Assembly: GCA_012522585.1 (NCBI GenBank)
Contig: JAAYKD010000070.1
Coordinates: 1-45,100 of the forward strand
Length of the DNA: 45,100 nucleotides
Direction of reading: 5' to 3'
Source of the DNA: Bacillota bacterium
GTDB lineage: Bacteria > Bacillota > JAAYKD01
Position numbers and translations under genes: made by a program
Shown: positions 1 to 13,400 of the stretch, piece after piece
Layout of the letters: every line of letters starts with the position of its first letter
How positions within the stretch are numbered: position 1 is the first letter of the stretch
The notes under the pieces: model-generated
Database searches by the model: none
Seen by the model: the letters and a program-made list of their open reading frames with translations, nothing else
What the model was told of the DNA's origin: nothing

Positions 1-1420
1 AAAACCCATAATTTCATTCCTGAGTTTAGTCTGGCTGGCGGAACATATCAAAATGCCCAAACAGTGACCCTTTCTTTACCGGTGGGAGCTACTCCCGGTT
101 CCACAATTTACTATCAGTTAGGTGAAAGAAGTTGGGCTGATCCTTATATTAATGCCAAACTATATAATCAATCTAGCCCAATAGTAATCAGAATGAACAA
201 TACAACCTTATATAGTTTTATTAAGGATGCTCAAGGACAAAATGGACCGCTTAGAAAAGAAAACTTCTCCTTCTATTATAACCTTGTTCCGGAATCACCA
301 GAAACGAATATTTCAAGTGGTTCTATTGGTCATGGAGCTTACCTCGAATTAACAGCTGGATCGAGTGCTGACATCTATTTTTATATAGTTAGAAACAACA
401 AACATCCTGATTTTTATGATTTTATAAGTAGTGCTGAAAAATATACTGAACCTATTCTTCTTGAACAAAGCTTAGTAAATTCAGGGAGTCCCTGGAATGA
501 AATTGAAATATACGCAGTTGCGCTGGATAGAAGCAGCGGCCTGCAGAGTTACGATACATACAGCTTTTTTTATTTGAAGCCTCCTGCACCAACAATATCT
601 CCGGCAGTTGGTCCTAACGGAATAACTGTTTTGAATGCCCCGACCTTTTTAGATTTATCCCATTCAATCCCTGGCACAACTATTCAATATAGGTTTAATG
701 ATGATAATTGGCAAGACTATGACGAAAACGATAAGCCTTTTGTTGAGAGGAATACTAAGCTTGAAGCACGAGCTTATGCTGATGGTGAGTATTCTGAAAC
801 AATCATTGTGAAATATCATGCCCTTTTCGACAGCGAACTTACATTGAATAAACAAATAGCTGCATCTTCCTTTGCTAATCTGCCTGGGAATTATTTCATC
901 AATTTGAGCCAACCTCGAATCTACAAATTCCAAATTAGGCCTGTTTATAGTGAGACCTACTATGCAAGCACTATGGAAATTTGGAATGCAGATAAGACAG
1001 AAAAACTCGAAACCATACCGTTCAATCGAGATCAATATGGATCTTATGATAGTCCCTATGTAGAGCTGGAACTAAACCCAACTAAGATAAATCTTAAAGT
1101 AAACGGATCTGATCAAGAATTTGGCTATAGGCTAGAAGTAACTGAGATATTAAAAGATCCTGTTGTCAATATTATTCCTGCTACACCTTCTGGCTCTTGG
1201 CAATTAGGACCGGATAAACTTATTATTTCTTCCCCTGACGGTGTTGATATTCGATATAGACATACAGGAATTAACAACTACATTACTAAACCCTCACCAG
1301 TTGAAATACCAATTACATCGGATGGAGCTTTTACCTTAACAGCTTACTCAGTGACCGATGAAAATATTAGCGATTATATTTATTATAATTACATGTTCGA
1401 CTCTACACCGCCTAAATTAA
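1..1420 (+). other. Chitobiase/beta-hexosaminidase C-terminal-like beta modules (domain region)
   Basis: Encoded residues 1-473 hold repeated short beta modules of the type found at the C-terminus of chitobiase and in many bacterial surface proteins. Landmarks are FSLAGGTYQNAQTVTLSLP with PGSTIYYQL at the left edge, PGTTIQYRF with LEARAYADG near 680-790, and SSPDGVDIRYRH with FTLTAYSV near 1225-1350. The pattern 'G(A/T)TI.YR' followed by a 'tl.A.A' strand is characteristic. The number of complete units is uncertain because they are diverged and the first is cut by the window. Confidence 0.6.
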
Positions 1421-4400
1421 CTAATCCTTCTTATTATAGATTTCAGGCTAAACTCGGAAGCAATACATCCTACACATATTTTGGGACGGGAAATGCAAAA
1501 GTTACTCTCTTTGATACAGTTGTTATTAAAACTGCTGGAGCTACAGATGACGGTAATGGCAGTGGCGTTGAAAAAATCCATTATTATGTCTCTAAAGATA
1601 ATGGAGAAACATATCTGCATATAGGAACTGCTGAACTGTCGGGAAATCAGATGCCTGATTTGGTTTGGGATACAACTGAATTTACCGCCGATGGTGGGTT
1701 GGAAAATTTGATCATGCGGGCAATCTTGGAAGATAAAGTCGGCTTAAAGAGTGCAGAAACTCCATATGATGTAGAGGATGATTTTGCTTACCCCTTTGAT
1801 ATTGATAATACACCGGTCGAACAAGCCACCGATTTTGTCGCTGACCCTCGAGCGGGCTCAATTCATTTGACTTGGAAAAACCCTTATGACGTATCCAATA
1901 TTTACAGAGCGGCTTCTCCTGAAGCTTTAGTGGCAGCAACGGAGCCCTATCAAAAATCCGCTTATGGTAGTAGCTATACAGACAAATTTGCCGATCCCGA
2001 AGATATGAACAATAAATTTTATTATGCTATTACAGTTCTGGATTACAGTAGAGCAAATAAAGAAAGTGAGAAAGTGTTTTTACAAGAGGGAGTGAGCCCT
2101 CTGGCAGATGAAACTCCTCCTTCAATTTCTTCTTATATTTATAATCTCAATTCGGATCCTGAGTCATACATACGTTGGTATATTTCTGATAGTATTGCTA
2201 TAGGTGAAATTAATCTTAAAATAGAAGGTCAAAACATATTCATTGCGCAAGACTTCGAGGTTAAAAGCAATGTGACAAACCAGGCAATATCTTGGTATTC
2301 TTCTGAGATGCAAGATCTGAATTATCCGGAAGGGGAATATAGCTGGACTGTAACCGCAAAAGATACATATGGAAATGTAAGTATTGCCGACGGTACATTT
2401 ATTTATGATATAACTAACCCAGAATTGCCACAAGACTTTGCCGCAACTGGTTTAGCGGCAAAAATCAGGGTGTCTTGGTCTCCTTCGGCATCTGGTGATG
2501 TTTATCGTTATCGTCTACATAGAAGTACAGCTTTCGATGGAACGTTTGATCACTTGACTTATGTATCTAATGATAAAACTTGGTATGATTATTTTGAACC
2601 TAACAATATTGGGGAAGAGTATTTCTATAAAATTCAAGTGGAAGACGTGGTGGGTAATCTCAGCCCGATTAGCGAAGAAATCGTCTCAGCTCAAGTTGGA
2701 GACTTTAGCCCTTATATGAGGGTTGAACCACAGCCACCTATTCCTGGAAGTAGGATTACAGTATATGTCAGCGGCTTTCCCCCTCGTAAAGGCGAGGAAT
2801 ATACAGCAATAAAAATTTACTTGGATCAAAGCTATCTTGGTGAAATTGACAATTATTCTTACAGCGAATCTGAAAAATCTTATTCTTTTACTTTACCGGC
2901 TAATACTTCAGGTCAGCACACTTTAAAAGCTGTCGCTGAAGGCTCAAGCAGCGACAGAGATAAAATCACAATTGTTAAATTTAATGTCTCAGATTATGCA
3001 CCGACTTTTATTTTAGATAAAGAAACAGCCCTTCCCGGAGAAAGAATCGATTATGCTTTAGATGATTTTATCGCAGGCAAATATGTATATTTATATTTAA
3101 AACCTGACGATTCGGGTACCACGAGCTCTGATTATCTGGTTGTGAAAAGCTATTCTGAAAATAGTAAAACGGGGAATTTCAATCTACCTACACATATCAT
3201 TCCGGGCAAATATACAATCAGGGCATGGCAAAAAGATACAGAGCTGACTGCATTTGCTTCAGTTAAAATCGAAATCAAACCGGAAATTTTGGTGACTTTT
3301 AGTGGTAGCGGTTTGCCGGCGGCTAGTAATCAAATTAACATCAAAGGCCTTGGCTTTTTAAACAACGAAACAGTAGATTTTTATATAGGAAGCGACGTTC
3401 AAAGAACCCATGGAACCGGTTATTCTGGAACTAGTGCATCTTTCAATTATACGATACCCGCAGATTTCTATGACAATCGCCTAGTGATAACTGCCATTGG
3501 TCAAACTAGCCAAGCGGTTGCATTTTATGAATTGGAATTATATAGTCCCGAGCTTGAAATCGATTTGCCTGAAAAAATTTCAGTTGCTGAGAGCTTTGAG
3601 ATAGAAGCGACGGGTTTTGTTGAGGGTGAAACTGTATATTTATATGTAAATAACAAATATGAAAAAAGCAATCGCTCTAGTGATGGCATTATAAATTTTG
3701 ATTATGTTTTTCCCAGCAATACGACGGTTGGCAGGCATTCCATTGAGCTGAGAGCTTCAACTAACAGCAAAAAACGAATAGTTGCTTCTGTTGAAGTTAC
3801 CAAAGATACGGTTAAACCACTTCTTGCCTTTACCCCAAATCCAGAGATAGGTAGTGCACTTATTCTCACGGCAACGGGATTTCCTAATAACACCAATGTG
3901 GATTTCTATCTTAATGGAGTATCATTGGGTAGAAAATCCACAGGCTCTTCCGGTACTGCAACTCTTGAAATAGCAAGTTTGGATGTAGATGCTGAGACAT
4001 ATGTTTTTGTAGCTAAAACTACTTCACTAGCTTCTCAGGCTGTATATCAGAAACCAAATACTACAGCTCATACCCTTTTGGTAGACTACACTGGTTTGCT
4101 AATTCCGGGCAAGAGCAATGAAATCCCTATCAATGGCTTAGCAGCTGGCGCAACTTTAGAAGTATATACGAACAATTTGCCTCAAACAGGAGTTAAAGCA
4201 GATGATTCTGGCAAAACGGTCTTTCAATTGGTTTTACCAGACAATCACATTGAAGATTCTGTAGAACTATTCTTCTGTGGCTCAGGGCTTGATTCACATT
4301 ATTCTTATAGGAATATTTCCTTAGGGGTAAACCGAGCGCCTGCAGCCATAACTCTTTCCAATAGTGCTCCTAAAAATGGAGATGAAATTTCCATCTATCT

Positions 4401-7400
4401 TTCCGAATTCAGTCCCGGAGAGAAAATCGATCTTTATTTTAACAATTATTTAATCAAAGAAGATTTAGAATTAGATCAGTTAGGTCTGGCTCAGTATGAT
4501 TATGACTTACCCTTCGGATTGAAATCAGGAAATTATAATATTCAGGCCAGAGGAAAAAACAGCAATAAAACCGCTGAAAAAACAATCCAGATTGAGAATG
4601 CAATTTTAGACTTAACTTCAAGCTCTGCGGTTCAAGCCGGTGAGGAATTTGCTGTATCCATAAACGGCTTGAGCGAAGGTGAAAAGGCTTCGGTGTCTTT
4701 AAATTATCAGGGCGCCGAAGGCATTCCTCAGCTGGCAGAAAATGGAACTGCTTCATTTGTTATAGATATTCCGACCTTCGCCCCCGGGGCCAATGTTGAA
4801 TTAAAGGCTAGTTTACAGAAAGACGGCCGGGTGTTTACCAAGCCAATTAGCCTCTACTCATATACTCCTTCTGTGGAAATTGAGCAGGCGGTGGGTCAAG
4901 AGAAGATAGTATTAAAGTTATCCGGTTTTGCACCGGAAGAAACCTTTAAGATATATTTTGAAAACAGAGAAATTACCAGCGAAGTTACTACCCTGGCAGG
5001 AAACTCAAATCTACAGGCAGATCTGAATGGGGCAGTGGACTTACAGTATTCCTACCCTGTCAGCACTATAACCGGCTCATATAATATAGCGGTGCTCGCT
5101 AGAAACAGTTATATGTTGGCATATGGTAGTGTGGACCTCGAAGTCAGTGGTCAAAGGGTTTCTTTGTTAAACGATGACAGTCTACCGGAAGGCAGACCGG
5201 GAACAAATATGAATGTCAATGCTTCCGGCTTTACCGGATTGGTATCTGTGGTTTTGCGCTTTGGGGAAATAGACGTCACACCTTCAGGTAGTCAAAAGAC
5301 TGATGTTAATGGTGAGTTTAGTGCCAGGATAGCCTTACCACAAGGAATTACTGAGGGTTTATACGATTTTCAAGTAATCGCAGCCTCTGTCGATGAAGTG
5401 GCTCAAACCATCGTTAGAGTCGATACAACACCTCCCCAGATTCCTATTCTATCAGTGACTCCAGGCAAACGATCCCTGGAATTAAACTGGGCTAGGGTAG
5501 TGGATGTCGATTTAGCTAAGTATTTACTTTATAGAAAAGAGAGTACAGAAACAAATTACATATTAACCGACGAACTCGAACCCAGTAAGCTTTCTGTAAT
5601 TCATAGTTTAGATCTTGAAACAAATCGTTTAGAACTAGACAGAGAATATGATTACGCCATTAGAACAGTCGACCGTTTAGGCAATACGAGTGCATATTCT
5701 GCCGGATTAAGGGCATCCTTATTGCCTGACACGGCTAATCCGTCAATCGATTATATAGGTTATTCTGGTGTTGGTTATTTCAGTGGCCACTATCATCTCA
5801 AAGGAACAGTGACTTTCAACCCGACCGTCTATGATGATCGCCATGCTGTCAGTGTCCAATTGGCCTATTCTAAAAATGGTGTCGATTATACAGTTGTAGA
5901 AGAAAAACCCCTTGCTTACCAAGGGGTCTCAGGCAATCAGTATCTGTTCCGCGGACCAATCCAGTTTGATACGACTGAAATAACAGAAGATACTAATCTA
6001 GGTGATGGTGTTTACACTATCCGCATTAGGGTAACAGATGCTGCAGGTAAAGTAACGGATAAATATCAGGATTATCGCATAGACAATACTGCGCCAGACC
6101 CAGTGCCGATATTTACTGCGACAGCAGGAGCTAAATCGGTATTTTTAGAATGGAGTTACCCGAGTATAGGAGATGTTTATCATTTCATACTTGATGATGG
6201 TCAAACCACAAGGACCTTTAACAATAGTATAAGATCTTTTAGCTCAACTAACCTCACGCCGGGCCAAGAATATACTTTTTCACTTTCTGCTCGTGACTAT
6301 GCGGGTAACATATCCACTGTCAAAACTGCTAGTGCTACTCCCTATTTAGATACAGAGAAACCAATCATCGATTCTAGCAGTATAAGACCGGTTGCTAATA
6401 CCCGCTTAGGTGCAACTTCCTCGATCAATCTGACGGCAACCGATAATGTGGGTGTTACTAAAATAAAGATTTGGGCAAAAAAAGAAGGACAATCTGACTT
6501 TGTTCAACTATTGGCAGATCAAATTTCACTTTCAGGCTCAGGTGATACAAAGTACATTACAATAAAAAACCACAATTTCAATGGCGTATATACCTTGGAA
6601 TTTGTGGCTGTTGATGATGCCTTAAATGAATCTGAAGAAGTCGCGATCGATTATATTTTTGATACAACTCCTCCTGTGGTTTATAGGCCAGAACTATCTT
6701 CTCTTTCAGGTGGCATTCAGGTTGCTTGGGCAAAATCACCCGATAATGATATTTATTACTATAGGGTATATAGGAAGGTTGGCGAGGAGGGTAATTATCA
6801 GCGTTATCGTGAAATTTCTCCTATAGGCAATGATCTTGGAACCGGTAAAATTGGATTTATAGACTATCAAGTCGATTTGGGCACAGAGTATTTCTATAAA
6901 ATCGATGCCTACGACGATCTCTATAATTATTCATCATACAGTGAGGAAAGTACAGCCATACCGGGAGATTTTCAAATAGATCTGGAATTAAGCCCTAAAG
7001 TAGATGTGGCTCCAGGCTCGCTTATTAACCTTATTGTTACCGGTTTAAGACCAAACGAAAGAGTAAAAATCAGCATAGATGAAATAGAAATAGCCAATCC
7101 TAATGCAGATTCAAAAGGTAATTTAAACTACAACTGGAGTTACATAACCAATACAAGCAGTGGAGAACATACGATCAGCGTTAAGGCAAGCAACACTAAT
7201 CAGGTTGCGAGTGATACTTTTACTTCAAAAGCTATTCAATTGCCTGCTCCTGGAAATATCAGAACTGAATCAGGCTTGATGAAGGTCATTTTAACTTGGG
7301 ACCGAGTAACGGGTGCATCTAATTATAATATTTACCGTAAAGCAGGCTCGCAAGAGTTTGAGTTACTCGCTGGTAGAGTTGGTTCAACAAGCTTCACTGA

Positions 7401-10400
7401 CAATACAGTAGCTAAAGGAAAAGTCTATACTTACAAAGTGGCAGCTGTTGATCCTTATGGTTTAGAGGGCCATGTGAGTATTGAAGATTTAGCAACTCCT
7501 GAGCCGGATAATGTTTTCCCAGAGATCAAAGTGTTCAGCACGAGCAGGGATAATGAAAATTTAATATTAATTGTGACAGTTGAAGATGATTTGCAATTGG
7601 ATAGGGTCGATTTCCATTATAAAGAAAAAGAACAAACCGAAGATGATTATATCCTGATCAAAGCTGTTAGTGTGCCGACGGGAAATAAAAACTATACAGT
7701 AACCCATTCCTTTGACACTTCGGCTTTAGAAGAAAACAAGGAATATACAGTCCTTGCTATAGCCTGGGATAAAGCAGGTAATCAATCGACTCCTGAGACG
7801 CGTAATTTTAAAATAATAAAAACCGTGCCCAACTCAGTTAAAGATTTGACTGCCGAAGCAGGTCAAATGCGCATTGATTTAGCATGGAAAGCTCCTGATC
7901 AAAGTGAAATTGAGATTGCCCTTTACAGAATTTATCGAAGAGTTGGTGAGAGTGCAGAGTTTGCTCTCCATTCTTCCACGACCCAATTAACTTATAGCGA
8001 CACTAAAGTAAATGAAGATACTTCTTATCAGTACAGGATTAAATCGGTCAGTGTCTATGGGGTTGAGGAAATTGCCGGTAAAGATACTAGTGAAGAAGGT
8101 ATTATTCCTAAAGCTGATACGACAAAACCGGTTATCACTGGCTTTACTTATGCTGATGGTACACGCTTGGGTGGAGAAATAACTCTGAGCGTCTTGGCAA
8201 CAGACAATGTAAAGGTTGTTTTGACTGAACTCTATGTAGTTGTCGGAGAGATAAGAACAAAAGTGGGCGAATCCGAAACGGGAACATTCAAATTTGATAG
8301 TAAGCAATATCTGCTAGAAGGAAATTTAACTCTGGAGGCTGTGGCCAAAGACGCAGCAGGCAATTTTGCCATTAAAGATGTCGTTTATAGAATTGATAAT
8401 GTTCCTCCTAAAGCCCCGATTCTCCAGGGTGAGCCAGGCGAACTTTCCGCTAAATTGAGTTGGACTCTGACACCTATACCAGAAGATTTCTCCCATTATT
8501 TTGTCTATGTTTTGGAAACAGACGAAACGCCGGCAGAGCATGAAGGTGAGCCTGTTGCTGAAGTAATTTCCCTTCTTTATACGCATCTTTTAGAAGTCGA
8601 TGAAACTGCAAGATTTTTTGTTACCGCTGTGGATAATTTAGGCAATGAAAGTTCACCGTCGAATGTAGTTGAGATTCAAGCCGGTCTGGACCAAACTCCT
8701 CCTGTATTTCACAGCCTAACCCCTGAAGACCGTCAGGTTGTCAGAGAAATTGTGGAATTGCAGACTGTTGTAACAGATAATGTAAAAGTTGTTGAGATCT
8801 TGTTTGAAGTTCATCCTATGGAAGAAGATGAAGCCACCGGAGCTTTAAGACTGAGGGCCGAATCTACTTGGCAAGAATTAGATTTTACAGTTCCCAACAG
8901 TGAAGATGTAGGAATTCTAAGTTGGAATACTCAGGATATCTTAATAACACCAAGCGGCCACGAATCTAAATATCCCGATGGTTTTTATAGCGTCAGGGCA
9001 ACAGCTACAGACACCCTTGGCAATAGTTCTAATATTGTTGAGGTTGTGCAGATAGCCAACAATCCTCCCTCAGCACCCGAAGGGTTGAGAACAGATCCAG
9101 GTGAGTGGAATATTATGGTTAGTTGGAAGCCTTTCATTGGTTCTGATTTAGCAGGATATGTGGTAGAACGAGCGATAGACTCCATAGATGATACCGATTA
9201 TATAGAGGTAGCTCAGACAACCTCCAATATTTATATTGATAAGGCTTTGGATCCTCAAAATAGCTATAGCTATCGGGTAGCAATGATCAACGACTTAGGC
9301 AATATTGGTCCTTGGGCCAAGGTTGAAAATTCAAAACCAAAAGAACAGACAAGTGAACCGGTAATTTTAAAGATTCACCCGGCTGAAAACCAGCGCTTTA
9401 ATGCTGGATTACAGTTTGTTTTCGAAATTCAAGATGAAGTTGCTATCGATCGTATAGAGCTATATAAAGCATATATAGGCGAAGCTTCTGTTGGCGATGT
9501 ACCGGAAGATGCATCTTTTGAAAAAATCGATACTATATATGAAAAGGATATACCTTATGAAACGATATACTCTTCAGACCTAGATGCTTTTGGTACCGAT
9601 TGTTTTGTTGCTCGCTATGATTGGCTAACAACCGGTCTTACTGAAGGACTCTATGCAATTAAAACAGTCGTCTTCAATAAAGGAAACAAATCTGATGTTT
9701 CTGTTAAAAAATATTTTAAAGACGATACCCCGCCTATTCCTCCTCAGAATGTTGAAATAAATAATCCTCGGAGCAGTGGCGTTTTAAATCTCACTTGGAC
9801 TGCCGGATCCGACGTTAAAGAGTATGAAGTTTGGCGCAGTGAAACAGGCTCCACATTTAATCATAGTCCATCCGGTATTTCCGGCGATTACCAGCGCTTG
9901 GCAAGCCCAAAGAGCCCGGTTTATTCCGATATTGGATTAACCAATGGTCAAACCTACTATTATCATGTTCTGACTATTGATACAGCCGGCAATATTTCAG
10001 ATCCATCAGATCGAGTTAGCGAAACCCCAACTGCTGAAAGTGATTTAGGTATAGAATCTATCTATACTGAACCGGCAGTAGTAATCGTAGACAGAGAAAA
10101 TCTAATAAAAGCCTCTATAACCAACAAAGGTGCTGCTAAAGCAAGAGGAACCGTTAAGTTCTTCTATCACGACGGTACCGATTATGTGAGTATCGGTACA
10201 AAAGATATAACTTTAGCTGCGCAATTGGCCGGAGAAGTTTCAATAAAATGGCAAGCTCCTATAAGTCTAGATGAAACAATTAAACTCAAAGCAGAAATAA
10301 CGACTGATCCAAGTACAACAGACAGTAACTTGGAAAATAATGAATTCATCAGAGATACAATAAAAACGAATAAGCCTCCGGTGGCTGTTATCGTGTTACC

Positions 10401-13400
10401 CAGTGCACCCTATGACTCCGGTAAGCTGCTTGAATTTACAGCTGTCAGTGCCGATGATTCAGCCTCTCATGATCCTGATGGAAGGATTGTTCAATACAGC
10501 TGGGATTTTGGCAACGGTAAAAGAGCTGAGGGTGCAACAGCATCCACACAATATGTTTTACCGGGTCTCTATACTGTTACTCTAACAGTAAAAGATAACG
10601 AAAATGCCATAACTAAAACAACTAAAAAGATTACTGTAGGTGACACTAGGCCGGATCTCTATGTTGAACCCGAATCTATCCGCTGGAGCCCTGAACAAAC
10701 TAGAGAAGGGGATGTGGTTTTAATAACCGCCACTATTGGCAATAAGGGTTTAGGCGATGCTCGTTTAGGTTTCTTGACTGGTTTCTATATAGATAATCAA
10801 TATATGGGCTACGTCAAAATCGATGTTGATGATCAAGGTATCAGTTTAGCTCAAGGTGAAACAAAAGAAGTGAGCTTCAATTATGTTGCTACGGCTGGGA
10901 TCCATGTGGTCAAGGTTGTGGCCAATGATATTTTGGATACACTAAAAGAAACCGATCGGGGTAATAATAGTCTCAGCGAAATTATGAGCAACGAGCAGGT
11001 ACAATTCCCCGATGTTTCTGTTGAGAGTTTAACTTGGATACCTGAGGGTAATCAGTTTGATACCCAACAGCCCTTTGCTTACAGAGCGATTATCAAAAAT
11101 ATTGGCGATAAAGCCGCTGAAAACTTTGGTGTTTCAATTTATATTGACGACGATTACAGAGGTCGCCAAGTCATACCAAAATTAGACCCCAATAGTGAAT
11201 GGACATTGAACTATTATTTTACTCCTCAGATAGGTATTCATAAGGTTGAAGTCAGAGTAGATGATATCAATCCTGTTCTCATAGAAAAACGAATAGATAA
11301 CAATAATTTGAGCATTATCACTGATGATTTTAGTGTCATCTATCCTGAAATTTCAGTTGGTGATATCACTTGGAAGCCTACTGAAACAACTTTGACTGAG
11401 GGCACTTCTATAATGTTCGATGTGCCGCTCATTAACACCAGTAGAATTGGAATAACAGATACTTTCCAAGTCCATGCTCTTATGGATGGTCGAGTTTTTA
11501 AAACTCTTGAGGTTGATGGTCTTAAAGCCGGTGAAGTTAAAACAATATCGGCCAAATGGGCAGCTTTAGCAGGTGCTCATAACTTTAAAGTCATTGTTGA
11601 TTCGAAAAAGGAAGTTGTTGACCCAGATCTATCTGTAGAAAAAAGCGTCCAGATTCCTAAGCTATCCATCCTCTATCCAAATCTTCATATTAGTAATGTA
11701 ACCTATTCACCAATCAGCGTTGAGTACAATAGACCGGTATCCTTCTTAGTCAGTGTTAACAACCAAAGTGTTGCTACCGCTTTCAAGAGATTCAGTGTCG
11801 GTTTATTTGTCGACGGAAAATCTGTAGCAGCAGCCGAAATTGATGGTATCCGCGGCTATAGCACTGTGCCCGTGGTTATAACTTGGATACCTAAAAAATC
11901 TGGCCCGCAAACAGTTCAAATTCTCGTCGACAGTATGAACGTGCTCAATTTAGAAACTCCTTCAGAAAGTATCAGAAGGGTTTGGACTAGCACCATTGAG
12001 GTTGAGCAGGCATTGCATATGGAAGCTACCCCCAATGCTAAGATGGAAGATGACGATTTCTTGGCAGTTTTGTATACAACAGCCGACAATTACATCCCAC
12101 TGAGTGCGAAACTTTATCACGAAAGCTTGAGTCAGCTTCCTTTAACACCCGACCATGATGCAGCTGTTACCTACACCTTGAAGAGTGGTGCGGTCTTGAT
12201 AGACCAAGGTCAGTTAGCCTATAACAGCATTAATCGTTCCTTCGAAGTAAAATTGCCCATAACATCCGAATTGGAAACCGGCACTTACACCCTAGAAATC
12301 ATAGGTAGTCTCGGAGTTGATCAGGTAAGCAGCTTGTGTAATATCAGAATAGTTCAAAGCGGCGTGGTCACATTAGAGACCAACAAAGTTGAGTATAAAA
12401 TTAATGAAACGGTTAGAGTCAGCGGACGCTTCATGTTAGGAGGCGTGCCTGCAAAGAATGAAAGAGTCGTTCTCGATTTCCAATTAGCTCCCCGTCTACC
12501 GGAACCCTTAATAGGCAGGGATGAAAAAGGCAACGAAATTTTGATGTATTGGACAGCTGAAGAAATTGTTTTTGTGACCACTGATGCCAATGGTTACTAT
12601 AGCTACAACTTTACGCCTTTCACCGGTGAAGCCGGAGATTGGCTGATTTCAGCATTCGGTTATCAAAAGTTCTTAGGAACAGGCAGCCAGACTTCATTTA
12701 AAGTCTGGGGTATGTCAGCATCACCAGCGGCGCTCACCTTGGTGGCAAGTAAGAACACTCAGTTTTCTAAAGAAATAAAATTCCGCAATTCCGCGCCGGC
12801 GAATCCTGAGGGTGATCCTTTGACTGGCATAACTGCGGTTTTAATTCCGACTTCGGAAAATATTGGCGTCTCTGCTTCTTTAGATTTAAGTCAAACAGCC
12901 AGAGTCTTAAACCCTGGGCAACAATCAGCAATATCCTTGAACGTCAGCGCTGGATTGGATTGTGATGATGTCGCAACTTACGATATCATTTTCTACTCTG
13001 ATCAAGGTGCTACTGCAACAGCTAAAGTTACCGTTACTTTACGTCCGGCTACACCCATACCGGTGACAGATTTGAAAACTGTGACTGTGGGTGTCAAGCC
13101 TGATGATACAATCAGTCGAGTAGTGACTCTGACCAACAAAGGTAAGGGCTATTTAGATGATATCAAGATCACATTACCCACCTCTATACCATGGGTTAAT
13201 GCCGGTAATTTAGGTAAAAAGAGATTATTACCTAATGAGAGTACAACTTTCGTAATTTCATTCTCACCCTCGGCAGGTATGACTTTGGGTCAGTATCAAG
13301 ATAAAATAATTGTCAGCGATGGAACAGGAAAGTTCTATGCTAATGTTGGTTTGAACGTCGAGGTAAGTTCGGCCAATACAGGCGGTATGTCCTTTAGAAT

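Noticed and set aside
64-66. GTG at 64 as the start of the giant protein
   Set aside because: The frame is open to base 1 and the codons before the GTG encode conserved domain sequence. There is no ribosome site before it.
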